The notes beneath the pieces are model-generated. The model ran no database searches. It saw nothing but the letters and a program-made list of their open reading frames with translations, and was not told the DNA's origin. Below are positions 1 through 5,959 of a stretch of 6,168 bases of DNA, in pieces. This DNA comes from an uncultured Phascolarctobacterium sp. (lineage in GTDB: Bacteria > Bacillota > Negativicutes > Acidaminococcales > Acidaminococcaceae): positions 1 through 6,168 of the forward strand of contig USHB01000099.1 in NCBI GenBank assembly GCA_900554395.1. The letters run 5' to 3'. Within the stretch, counting starts at the first letter, position 1; each line of letters begins with the position of its first letter. The translations under genes and the position numbers were made by a program.

Positions 1-11
1 GTTCAAGATTT

Positions 12-1145
12 TTATTTAATTTTAATCAATTCATAGCTGCGGGTGCCCATGCCGATTTTTTCAGCATGCTCAAGACAGATTTTCCATTCCGATTCCGGAG
101 TGATGTTATGGAAATGGTCATGTTTTGCCGCTTCGGCTTCATCTTTGGCGATATGCTCGCCCAAAACGGAATCTGCAACGGCAGGAGCGGCATTTACAAG
201 GTCAGCGCAGGCCTGGTCAAGCGCTACCGGATCAAAAGATGCTAGCATGCCGATATCCGGCACAACCGGAGCATCGTTTTCAGCATGGCAGTCGCAATAC
301 GGAGAAACATCGACAATCAGGCTGATATGGAAGTGGGGTCTGCCAGCCAGAATGGCCCATGCGTATTCAGCCATGCGTTTATTAAGGCGTTCACTGCTGC
401 TGTATGCTTCCGGCGGGCAAACGGCATCCATCGGGCAGGCGCCGATGCAGCGTCCGCAGCCTACACATTTCTCCTGGTCGATATGTGCTTTTTTATTTTC
501 AATTACCGGTGCGCCGTGTGCGCAAATGCGGCTGCATGCACCGCAGCCAATACATTTTTCGGTAATGACATGCGGTTTGCCGTCGTGATGCATTTCCATT
601 TTGCCTGCGCGGGAACCGCCGCCCATGCCGATATTTTTAATGGCGCCGCCAAAGCCTGTCATTTCATGTCCTTTAAAATGCGTAAGGCTGATTATAATAT
701 CAGCGTCCATCAGTGCCTTGCCTATTTTGGCTTCTTTAACAAGTTCTCCGTTAGGCACGGGTACATAGGCTTCATCCGTACCTTTCAAACCATCGGCAAT
801 AATAACGTGGCAGCCGGTTGAAAAAGGGCTGAACCCATTTTCATAAGCGGAAGTAATATGTTCAAGAGCATGTTTGCGGCGGCCTACATATAAAGTGTTG
901 CAGTCCGTCAAAAACGGCATGCCGCCAAGTTCTTTCACTACATCAACCACAGCTTTGGCATAGTTGGGGCGCAGATAAGAAACGTTGCCCGGTTCGCCAA
1001 AATGAATTTTAATGGCTGCAAATTTTTTGTTGAAATCAATATTGCCGATACCGGCGGCTTTAATGAGTTTTGCCAGTTTCTGCGGCAGGCTCAGTCCACC
1101 GTAGCCTGTACGCATATCTGTAAAATAAACCTTTGCTTTTTCCAT
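12..1145 (-). CDS. DUF362 domain protein with two 4Fe-4S ferredoxin clusters
   Basis: This is a 377-residue uncharacterised iron-sulfur protein of the DUF362 family, presumably cytoplasmic since no signal peptide or membrane segment is visible. The DUF362 part spans about residues 1-190 and continues after 240. It carries the family-typical LYVGRRKHA stretch (85-93) and the conserved HFKGHEMTGFGGAIKNIGMG block (156-175). A ferredoxin insert holds two clusters: C198-x2-C201-x2-C204-x3-C208 and C227-x2-C230-x2-C233-x3-C237-P. The first lacks the usual Pro after its fourth Cys (CAH instead of CP). Extra cysteines lie at 284 and 286. The ATG at 1145 is preceded by GGAGGG (1153-1158) seven bases upstream, which fixes the start. 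It lies 67 bases downstream of the PHP gene and probably has its own promoter. An electron-transfer or redox role is likely from the clusters; the reaction and partner are unknown. Only 11 bases follow the stop, so no terminator can be seen. Confidence 0.92.
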   Translation of the reverse strand: MEKAKVYFTDMRTGYGGLSLPQKLAKLIKAAGIGNIDFNKKFAAIKIHFGEPGNVSYLRPNYAKAVVDVVKELGGMPFLTDCNTLYVGRRKHALEHITSAYENGFSPFSTGCHVIIADGLKGTDEAYVPVPNGELVKEAKIGKALMDADIIISLTHFKGHEMTGFGGAIKNIGMGGGSRAGKMEMHHDGKPHVITEKCIGCGACSRICAHGAPVIENKKAHIDQEKCVGCGRCIGACPMDAVCPPEAYSSSERLNKRMAEYAWAILAGRPHFHISLIVDVSPYCDCHAENDAPVVPDIGMLASFDPVALDQACADLVNAAPAVADSVLGEHIAKDEAEAAKHDHFHNITPESEWKICLEHAEKIGMGTRSYELIKIK

Positions 1146-1185
1146 AAATTATCCCTCCATAATTATGTAAAAGTAAATATTTGCC

Positions 1186-1200
1186 GTGCATGTTCTGCAC
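1186..1200. other. Small inverted repeat in the PHP-DUF362 gap
   Basis: GTGCA and TGCAC form a perfect 5-base stem around a 5-base loop (TGTTC). It lies between the stop of the PHP gene and the ribosome binding site of the DUF362 gene, inside the leader expected from the candidate promoter at 1212-1241. No T-run follows it directly on the minus strand, so it is a poor intrinsic terminator. It could be a weak leader hairpin or chance. Confidence 0.3.
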
Positions 1201-1211
1201 TTATTAATTTA

Positions 1212-1241
1212 ATTATATCAGCCCCGGCAAAAAGATGCCAT
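1212..1241 (-). promoter_or_regulatory. Candidate extended -10 promoter for the DUF362 gene
   Basis: On the minus strand, a perfect TATAAT (1212-1217) is preceded by TGA, giving the extended -10 form TGnTATAAT (1212-1220). An ATGGCA (1236-1241) matching four of six -35 bases lies 18 bases upstream. Transcription would start near 1205 and give a leader of about 60 bases. The promoter overlaps the last codons of the PHP gene, which suggests DUF362 can be expressed separately from the zinc operon. Based on sequence match only. Confidence 0.5.
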
Positions 1242-2031
1242 CTTCATAAACATCCGGTTTGCCTAAATTGCGCCCCGGCACAAAATTGCCGTGGCAATCG
1301 CTGCCGCCGCTGATAAGCATGCCTTCTGTGCGGCAATGTTTGAGCAGAAGCTGCGTATCCTGCTCGCTGTGCCCGGAATGATAACATTCAAAACCATCAA
1401 ACGGTTCTTCTATAAGTTCCACCAAAGTCTGCGCCAGGCCAGGCCCATGGAAAGAACTTGCCGCATGGGCGCACAAGGCAACGCCCCCCGCCCCGTGAAT
1501 AGCGCCTATAACCTCGCTGATAGACGGAAATTCCGGAAAGCCCAAATCGTTTTCTTCCGTAAAAATGCGTTTAAAAAAATCGTTAACGCCGCTGCATAAG
1601 CCTTTATCAATTAAATATGCCAGTGATTTCCAGCCGCCGCGCCTGCGGTCATACGTATAATTTTTAAATTCTTCAAAATCAAGCGGCCAGCCCTGGCGGA
1701 TTAACATTTGCACGCTGTCATCATCTTTTTGTTCCAGCAAGTGAGTGTTATGCGCAAGCAGTTCCTGCAAAGGCCTGTTCTGCAAATCTATTCCGTAACC
1801 GAGAATATGAAAGGAAATTCCATCTTTAGTAGAACATACTTCAACGCCGGGCACGCATTTTATGCCGCGGCCGGCAGCTATACGCACAGTTTCCGCTACA
1901 TTGGCGGTACTGTCATGGTCGGTAACGGCAATAATGCCAAGATCTGCGCCGATGGCAGCATCAACAAGTTCCTGCGGAGTCCACGTACCATCGGAAGCCG
2001 TACTGTGGATATGCAAATCAACTTTTCTCAT
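1213..2031 (-). CDS. PHP-domain metal-dependent phosphoesterase
   Basis: This 272-residue protein belongs to the PHP superfamily of metal-dependent phosphoesterases, close to the group that holds YciV/RNase AM and nucleoside-bisphosphate phosphatases. Visible metal-site motifs are HIH (H7, H9) in DLHIHS, D14, TDHD (H39), E64 in GVEV, H75 in FHILGYG, H189 in CAHA, and GSDCHG (D245, H247). The set looks complete, so an active enzyme is expected; the substrate (nucleotide, RNA end or other) cannot be read from sequence. The frame stays open to 2091, but the extra 20 residues are basic and unlike the family. I chose the ATG at 2031 because MRKVDLHIHS is a standard PHP start and GGGGA lies 8 bases upstream; in-frame ATGs at 2037, 2040 and 2046 are possible. 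The start lies inside the znuB-like gene (14-base overlap), so translation is probably coupled to the zinc transporter operon. Confidence 0.88.
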   Translation of the reverse strand: MRKVDLHIHSTASDGTWTPQELVDAAIGADLGIIAVTDHDSTANVAETVRIAAGRGIKCVPGVEVCSTKDGISFHILGYGIDLQNRPLQELLAHNTHLLEQKDDDSVQMLIRQGWPLDFEEFKNYTYDRRRGGWKSLAYLIDKGLCSGVNDFFKRIFTEENDLGFPEFPSISEVIGAIHGAGGVALCAHAASSFHGPGLAQTLVELIEEPFDGFECYHSGHSEQDTQLLLKHCRTEGMLISGGSDCHGNFVPGRNLGKPDVYEDGIFLPGLI

Positions 2032-2884
2032 TTTCATCATCCCCATGGTGATGGCAGCAGGCAGCAGGCGCCGCTGCTTCTTCTTTAACAAAATTCTGCT
2101 TAAGGCAGGTTAAAATAAACAGCACCGTGCCGGTCAGCACAATGGTTCCTCCGGGAGCAAGGTCGCCGTAATACGATATGGTAAGCCCGGCCGTTACGGT
2201 TATAATGCCATAAATAATGCCGCCGATAATTGTTCCGGCAAAACTGCGCGCCGACTGCAAAGCGCAGGCAACGGGAATGACCATCATTGCCGATACCAGA
2301 AGCAAGCCTACAATGCGCATGGACAGCGCAACCGTGAGCGCAGTAAGCACGGCAAGCCACACATTAAGTTTGCCAGCCGGCAGCCCTGCAACTCGCGCCG
2401 AAGTTTCATCAAACGTAATATATTGCAGCGGGCGGTAAAACACTACCGTAAACGCGCAGGCAAAAAGCCCAAGCACCGCCACTACCCATAAATCGCCTGT
2501 GCTGATTGTCATTAAGCTGCCAAACAATATGCTGCTTAAATTAAAGCCGCCCATACGGTTCATACTGCTGAAAATTACCGCCAGCCCGATGCCGCTGTAA
2601 AAAAAGATTGCCAGCACCATCTCCGAAAAAGTATCCAGTTTGCTGCGCACTTTTTCAATTAGCAGTGCGCCCAAAACGGTTGTCAGTGCAGCGCTAAGCA
2701 CCGGCTGCGCACCCAAAAGCGCCCCGCCTGCCACGCCTGCAAAAGCAATATGCCCCAAACCGTCGCCAATCATTGATTGCCGCCGCAGCACCAGAAAACT
2801 TCCGATAAGCGGGCATATTACCGCTACAATCAGCCCTGCCAGCCAGGCTCTTTGCATAAATCCTGCGGAAAACATTTCTAACAT
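2018..2884 (-). CDS. znuB: Zinc-type metal ABC transporter permease (ZnuB/AdcB family)
   Basis: This 288-residue integral membrane protein of the ABC-3 family would form the channel of the metal importer with the ATPase and binding protein encoded just upstream. Hydrophobic segments are evident at roughly 13-33, 47-75, 89-107, 131-150, 173-190, 191-208, 216-237 and 246-261. Family-typical stretches include RRQSMIGDGLGHIAFAGVA (35-53) and DETSARVAGLPAG (159-171). The C-terminus is unusual: after the last membrane segment comes a tail with CCHHHGDDENE (276-286), a Cys/His/acidic run that could bind zinc. The ATG at 2884 is 11 bases after the ATPase stop, and AGAGG lies 8 bases upstream of it, overlapping that stop. 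The 3' end overlaps the PHP gene by 14 bases. Metal specificity is inferred from the binding protein; manganese cannot be fully excluded, so the symbol is by family. Confidence 0.92.
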   Translation of the reverse strand: MLEMFSAGFMQRAWLAGLIVAVICPLIGSFLVLRRQSMIGDGLGHIAFAGVAGGALLGAQPVLSAALTTVLGALLIEKVRSKLDTFSEMVLAIFFYSGIGLAVIFSSMNRMGGFNLSSILFGSLMTISTGDLWVVAVLGLFACAFTVVFYRPLQYITFDETSARVAGLPAGKLNVWLAVLTALTVALSMRIVGLLLVSAMMVIPVACALQSARSFAGTIIGGIIYGIITVTAGLTISYYGDLAPGGTIVLTGTVLFILTCLKQNFVKEEAAAPAACCHHHGDDENEKS

Positions 2885-2895
2885 TCAGCTTACCT

Positions 2896-3627
2896 CTATC
2901 TGTAAAAATAACCGTGTTTGTGCCTGTGCACCAGCGCCTGATGCACGTCGCCCCAAAAGCATATATTATGGTCAAGGCACAGCGCGTTTTTGCATACCTT
3001 TACCGCCATTTCCAAATCATGCGATACCATAACAATCGTTACGCCCTGCTGCCTGTTAATTTCGCCAAGCATTGTGTAAAGTGCTTCTTTGGCATCCGGG
3101 TCAACGCCGGTTGCAGGCTCGTCAAGCAGCAACAACTCCGGACTGCGCACCATGGCGCGCGCCAGATAAACACGCTGCTGCTGCCCGCCACTCAATTCGC
3201 CTATTTTGCGGTGCGCCAGTTCCTTCAGCGAAAAACGCTCCATAATATCGTCAACAGCCGCTTTGTCTTCACGCGTATAATGCTGAAACATACTGCCGCC
3301 GCTTAAACGCCCAAGCGATACCACTTCCCGCACGCTGATAGGAAACGCCCTGTGCTGACGTGCAGGGTTCTGCGGCACATAGCCGATTTTATCCCATGTG
3401 GTAAAAGTTTCGCGGTTTTGCCCAAAGATACTGATACTTCCCTGCATGGGTTTTAAAATGCCTGCCAAAAGGCGCAGCAAGGTGCTTTTGCCGGCACCGT
3501 TGGGGCCAATTACCGCAACAAAATCGCCCTGTTCAATTTTCAGCGAAAGGTCGTGTAATATCCAGCCTTCACCGTAACTATAACCAAGTTTGTTGATTTC
3601 TATTATTGTCTGCATTTTATTTACCAT
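2896..3627 (-). CDS. znuC: Zinc-type metal ABC transporter ATP-binding protein (ZnuC/AdcC family)
   Basis: This 243-residue ABC ATPase powers the metal importer from the cytoplasmic side. All nucleotide-binding motifs are present: Walker A GPNGAGKST (41-49), Q-loop Q86 in YVPQ, signature LSGGQ (145-149), Walker B LLLLDE (165-170), D-loop around 172-176 (ATGVD) and switch His H203 in VSHD. The C-terminal region (about 215-243) is rich in His and aromatics (HQALVHRHKHGYFYR, 229-243), as often seen in this subfamily. The chosen ATG at 3627 overlaps the end of the znuA-like gene by 11 bases. An alternative ATG at 3615 (MQTIIEIN) starts just after that stop. Neither has a strong ribosome binding site, so translation is probably coupled to the upstream gene. 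The permease gene follows after 11 bases. Confidence 0.92.
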   Translation of the reverse strand: MVNKMQTIIEINKLGYSYGEGWILHDLSLKIEQGDFVAVIGPNGAGKSTLLRLLAGILKPMQGSISIFGQNRETFTTWDKIGYVPQNPARQHRAFPISVREVVSLGRLSGGSMFQHYTREDKAAVDDIMERFSLKELAHRKIGELSGGQQQRVYLARAMVRSPELLLLDEPATGVDPDAKEALYTMLGEINRQQGVTIVMVSHDLEMAVKVCKNALCLDHNICFWGDVHQALVHRHKHGYFYR

Positions 3628-4501
3628 TCAGCGCCGTTTCCAAATTTGTAATATTGCGCTCCATAATTTTTAAATAATCATCGCCGTTAGCGCGTCCGCT
3701 TTCGCTTAAACCTTCAAGCGGGTCAAGCACCAAAGTCTGCGCACCTGCGGCCTGCGCTATTGTTTCGGCAATACGCGGGCTTACCAGCGTTTCAAAGAAA
3801 ACATATTTAATGCCCTCTGCTTTCATAATGCCCAAAAGTTGGTTGAGCGCAGCGGGAGAAGGCTCTGCCTGCGGCGATAATCCCATAATGGCTTCCTGCT
3901 TTAAGCCATAATCTGCCGCTAAATGGCCAAAGGCGGCATGCGTTGTTACAAATGTTTTTATTTGGGCATTTTGCGCTGCCTGAGTCATTTTTTTATCAAG
4001 CACGTTCAGCTTTTCAATATACTCCTCTGCATTTTGCCGGTATTCCTCTGCATGTTCCGGGTCTGCTTTTATAAATGCATCGCGAACCGCTGCAACTTCT
4101 GCCGCTGCCTTACGCGGACTCAACCAAAAATGCGGGTCGGTTTTATCCGTTTGGTTCATAAACGCATGCCCTGCTTCCACCGCCTGTACGCCATCATCAG
4201 CTACGGCTGCAACAGCAGGCTGCGCCCACGGTTCCACGCCGCCGTTATACACAAACACTTTTGCTTTGGCAAGGCGCGTTAAATCGCGTGCGCTCGGTTC
4301 CCAATCATGCGGCTCTATGCCGTCGCCAATCATTGTATAAACGTCAACCCTGCTGCCGCCAACAGCGCGGGCAAACTCCGCCATTGGGTAAAAACTTGCC
4401 GCTACCTGCATTTTGCCATTAGCAGGAGCGTTATTATTCGGCCCACAGCCAAAACAAAGCACTGCTGCCGCAAGCAGCAAAGCTGTTAAAAATTTTTTCA
4501 T
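3617..4501 (-). CDS. znuA: Zinc-type metal ABC transporter substrate-binding lipoprotein (ZnuA/AdcA family)
   Basis: This 294-residue cluster A-I solute-binding protein captures metal outside the membrane and hands it to the permease. The N-terminus is a lipoprotein signal: KK, a hydrophobic run (4-17), then C19 followed by GPNNNAPANG. The lipobox is CFGC, with an atypical Cys at -3. Likely metal ligands are H65 (EPHDWEPS), H124 (DPHFWLSP), H188 (TTHAAFGHLAADYGL) and perhaps D260 (LDPLEGL). Three His ligands, and the GLSPQAEPSP stretch (207-216), favour zinc over manganese, which usually has Glu at the third site. The long His-rich loop of many ZnuA proteins, expected between the first two ligands, is absent here. 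The ATG at 4501 has AAGGAG (4507-4512) five bases upstream. It is the first gene of the operon, with a candidate operator at 4537-4551. Confidence 0.92.
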   Translation of the reverse strand: MKKFLTALLLAAAVLCFGCGPNNNAPANGKMQVAASFYPMAEFARAVGGSRVDVYTMIGDGIEPHDWEPSARDLTRLAKAKVFVYNGGVEPWAQPAVAAVADDGVQAVEAGHAFMNQTDKTDPHFWLSPRKAAAEVAAVRDAFIKADPEHAEEYRQNAEEYIEKLNVLDKKMTQAAQNAQIKTFVTTHAAFGHLAADYGLKQEAIMGLSPQAEPSPAALNQLLGIMKAEGIKYVFFETLVSPRIAETIAQAAGAQTLVLDPLEGLSESGRANGDDYLKIMERNITNLETALNGK

Positions 4502-4536
4502 TGATGCTCCTTTATTAAAGCTTCCAAAGTTTTTTC

Positions 4537-4557
4537 ACATTATCTTAATGTACATAA
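4537..4557. promoter_or_regulatory. Palindromic candidate operator between znuA and pncA
   Basis: ACATTA (4537-4542), TCT, TAATGT (4546-4551) is a perfect 6-3-6 inverted repeat. It is followed directly by a third, imperfect half-site ACATAA (4552-4557), so that ATGTACAT (4548-4555) is itself a perfect palindrome. It overlaps the candidate -10 for znuA and the candidate -35 for pncA. An AT-rich dyad of about 15 bases is the usual shape of Fur-family (Zur/Fur) operators, and a zinc importer is the usual Zur target. It does not match a Zur consensus I know exactly, so the regulator's identity is inference. Confidence 0.45.
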
Positions 4558-4565
4558 TACGGCAA
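4539..4565 (-). promoter_or_regulatory. Weak candidate promoter for the zinc operon
   Basis: On the minus strand, GATAAT (4539-4544, five of six -10 bases) lies 15 bases downstream of TTGCCG (4560-4565, four of six -35 bases). The spacer is short, and other TA-rich hexamers nearby could serve instead. A start near 4532 would give a leader of about 30 bases before znuA. The -10 falls inside the palindrome, so a bound repressor would block it. Confidence 0.3.
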
Positions 4566-4577
4566 TAGGTATATAAT
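4549..4577 (+). promoter_or_regulatory. pncA: Candidate promoter for pncA
   Basis: TGTACA (4549-4554, four of six -35 bases) and a perfect TATAAT (4572-4577) are separated by 17 bases, giving a start near 4584 and a leader of about 27 bases. A second copy of TATATAAT (4583-4590) sits 13 bases downstream of the first (4570-4577). It would place the start on the ribosome binding site, so the first box is preferred. Confidence 0.5.
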
Positions 4578-4596
4578 AACCCTATATAATTAAAAT

Positions 4597-4602
4597 AGGA
4601 AG
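4597..4602 (+). promoter_or_regulatory. pncA: Ribosome binding site fixing the pncA start
   Basis: AGGAAG lies 8 bases before the ATG at 4611. An in-frame GTG at 4602 would overlap this site and has none of its own, so the ATG is chosen. Confidence 0.75.
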
Positions 4603-4610
4603 TGTTTTTT

Positions 4611-5258
4611 ATGAAATTACATTTGCAGCAAAATCAGATTGCTTCTTTTGATATAGATGCACAGCAGACTTTTACGCCGCTGTGTCCGGATGAACTTCCA
4701 GTTGCAGGCGGTTATGAAATTGCCGCTGAACTGAATGCACAGGCGCAGTTTGCCGCATTGCGCGTTGCCTCACGTGATGCGCACAGCCCGCACGCCGTAT
4801 GGATTGCAGACAGCGAACATGCTCCGCTGACGCCTGTATGCGGTTATGCCGACAGCGATTTATACTGGCCAAGCCATGCCATTGTGGGCACCAGAGGTTT
4901 TGAATTTATACCGGGCCTTGACCCGTCTGCCTACGCCTTTCAGGTTTATAAAGGCATTGAACCGGATAAACACCCTTACGGCGCCTGCTACCACGATTTA
5001 AAAGACACGCTTTCTACCGGCGTTATCGAATTTTTGCAGCAGCATGGCATTAAAGCCGTTATCTGCGGCGGCCTTGCTACTGATTACTGCGTTAAAAATA
5101 CCGTGCTGCAATTAGTGCGCGCAGGCTTTAAGGTTATACTTAATATGGCAGCCTGCCGCGGCATTGCGCCGGATACCGTTGCAGCAGCAGTTGCAGAAAT
5201 GCAGAACGCCGGTGTTATTATCGTAAAAAACAGCACTGAATTAAAAAATGTGCTGTAA
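4611..5258 (+). CDS. pncA: Nicotinamidase (isochorismatase-like hydrolase)
   Basis: This 215-residue cytoplasmic enzyme of the cysteine-hydrolase/isochorismatase fold should convert nicotinamide to nicotinate and ammonia for NAD salvage. The catalytic triad is visible: D16 in FDIDAQQTF, K114 in VYKGIEPD and nucleophile C160 in GGLATDYCVKNT, which also carries the cis-peptide segment. The metal site typical of true nicotinamidases is also kept: D56 and H58 in SRDAHSPH, and H89 in WPSHAIVGT. That separates it from isochorismatase-like relatives without these ligands. Length matches the family (about 200-215). It is transcribed away from the zinc operon across a shared regulatory region. Its stop codon touches the stop of the convergent YigZ gene, and its last codons double as that gene's probable terminator. 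No terminator for pncA itself is evident. Confidence 0.92.
   Translation: MKLHLQQNQIASFDIDAQQTFTPLCPDELPVAGGYEIAAELNAQAQFAALRVASRDAHSPHAVWIADSEHAPLTPVCGYADSDLYWPSHAIVGTRGFEFIPGLDPSAYAFQVYKGIEPDKHPYGACYHDLKDTLSTGVIEFLQQHGIKAVICGGLATDYCVKNTVLQLVRAGFKVILNMAACRGIAPDTVAAAVAEMQNAGVIIVKNSTELKNVL
5225..5256 (-). terminator. Intrinsic terminator of yigZ inside the pncA 3' end
   Basis: Read on the minus strand, ACAGCAC (5250-5256) and GTGCTGT (5230-5236) form a 7-base perfect stem with a 13-base AT-rich loop. A T-run (5225-5230, six T, one of them paired) follows at once. The stem begins two bases after the yigZ stop codon. The loop is long for a terminator and the stem only moderately GC-rich. On the plus strand no T-run follows, so it should act only on leftward transcription. 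Confidence 0.6.
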
Positions 5259-5876
5259 TTATACCGGCACTTCCACAAATTCCGTTTTTACTTCATTAAG
5301 TTCAACAATACGGTTCAGCGCTGCCGTCAGCCATTCTTCGGCTTCGGTCTTTTGGCTGCGCTTCATATAAAGAAGTATTTGCACGCGCTCGCCATATTCG
5401 GCGCCGTTTACCGTAAAAATATTCTGGTTATACAGCTTGTTCATAATGCGGCCTGCTTCACCGGGCGGCGCGCTTAACGCAAACACCGTCATTTCCACAC
5501 GGCGTGCAATGCCTGCCGCTTCAACAGCACCAGCAACGCTATTGGTATATGCGCGTACCAGTCCGCCTGCGCCAAGCTTAATGCCGCCGAAATAACGTGT
5601 TACCACGGCAGCCACGCCGCTTAAATCCTTTTTGCGCAAAACTTCCAGCATCGGCACACCGGCTGTACCGGAAGGCTCGCCATCATCGCTGGACCTTTGC
5701 TGCATATCGTTTATAATATAAGCAGAGCAGTTATGCGTAGCATCCCAAAATTCTTTTTTGGTGCTTTTAATAAACTCCTGCGCTTCTTCTTCACTGTTTA
5801 CTTTTTTTAAAGTGCAGATAAAGCGTGATTTTTCTATTATAATTTCCGTGCGGCAATCTTTTTGAATAGTTTGCAT
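5259..5876 (-). CDS. yigZ: YigZ/IMPACT family protein
   Basis: This 205-residue cytoplasmic protein belongs to the widespread YigZ family, related to eukaryotic IMPACT. The N-terminal UPF0029/IMPACT domain (about 1-124) shows the usual motifs: EKSRFI (15-20), DATHNCSAY (45-53), the RSSDDGEPSGTAG stretch (61-73) and VTRYFGGIKLGAGGLVRAY (92-110). A DUF1949-type alpha/beta domain follows at about 130-195. The length is normal for the family. Its biochemical role is not settled; links to translation control come from the eukaryotic relatives. The start is the ATG at 5876, with AAGGAG six bases upstream. An upstream in-frame TTG at 5882 leaves no room for that site. It is a single-gene unit, divergent from the antiporter and convergent with pncA. 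Confidence 0.92.
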   Translation of the reverse strand: MQTIQKDCRTEIIIEKSRFICTLKKVNSEEEAQEFIKSTKKEFWDATHNCSAYIINDMQQRSSDDGEPSGTAGVPMLEVLRKKDLSGVAAVVTRYFGGIKLGAGGLVRAYTNSVAGAVEAAGIARRVEMTVFALSAPPGEAGRIMNKLYNQNIFTVNGAEYGERVQILLYMKRSQKTEAEEWLTAALNRIVELNEVKTEFVEVPV

Positions 5877-5882
5877 AAGCAA

Positions 5883-5888
5883 CTCCTT
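5883..5888 (-). promoter_or_regulatory. yigZ: Ribosome binding site fixing the yigZ start
   Basis: AAGGAG on the minus strand lies six bases before the ATG at 5876. The in-frame TTG at 5880-5882 directly abuts it and so is unlikely to be used. Confidence 0.8.
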
Positions 5889-5897
5889 TCCAAAATA

Positions 5898-5906
5898 ATT
5901 ATATCA
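5898..5906 (-). promoter_or_regulatory. yigZ: Extended -10 promoter for yigZ
   Basis: TGATATAAT on the minus strand is a perfect extended -10 element (TGnTATAAT, with TATAAT at 5898-5903). No good -35 is seen at 16-18 bases upstream, which fits an extended -10 promoter. The start would be near 5891, only a few bases before the ribosome binding site, giving a leader of about 15 bases. Confidence 0.5.
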
Positions 5907-5948
5907 TATCATGTAAGGCTGCGGCTTGAATTTTGCCCTGCCTTTTAC

Positions 5949-5953
5949 GGAGG
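5949..5953 (+). promoter_or_regulatory. Ribosome binding site fixing the antiporter TTG start
   Basis: GGAGG lies six bases before the TTG at 5960. No in-frame ATG occurs between the upstream in-frame stop (5927-5929) and the conserved antiporter region. The other in-frame TTG, at 5933, has no such site. Confidence 0.75.
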
Positions 5954-5959
5954 TTTGCC

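Noticed and set aside
43..821. Long plus-strand open frames opposite the DUF362 gene
   Set aside because: They are antisense shadows of a gene with clear family motifs. The translations show no recognisable domain and no ribosome binding site was noted.
2032..2091. Longer N-terminus for the PHP protein, starting at 2091
   Set aside because: The added 20 residues are basic and unlike the family, and overlap the znuB-like gene by 74 bases. MRKVDLHIHS is the normal PHP start.
2100..3306. Open frames in other frames and on the opposite strand across the permease and ATPase genes (e.g. 2694-2975 minus, 2914-3306 plus)
   Set aside because: Their translations are low in recognisable content, and the main frames carry all conserved ABC motifs.
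4510..4520. CTTTATTAAAG small palindrome in the znuA leader
   Set aside because: Only a 5-1-5 AT-rich repeat overlapping the ribosome binding site; too short to call an operator.
4672..4872. Minus-strand open frame inside pncA
   Set aside because: Shadow of pncA, which keeps a full catalytic triad and metal site on the plus strand.
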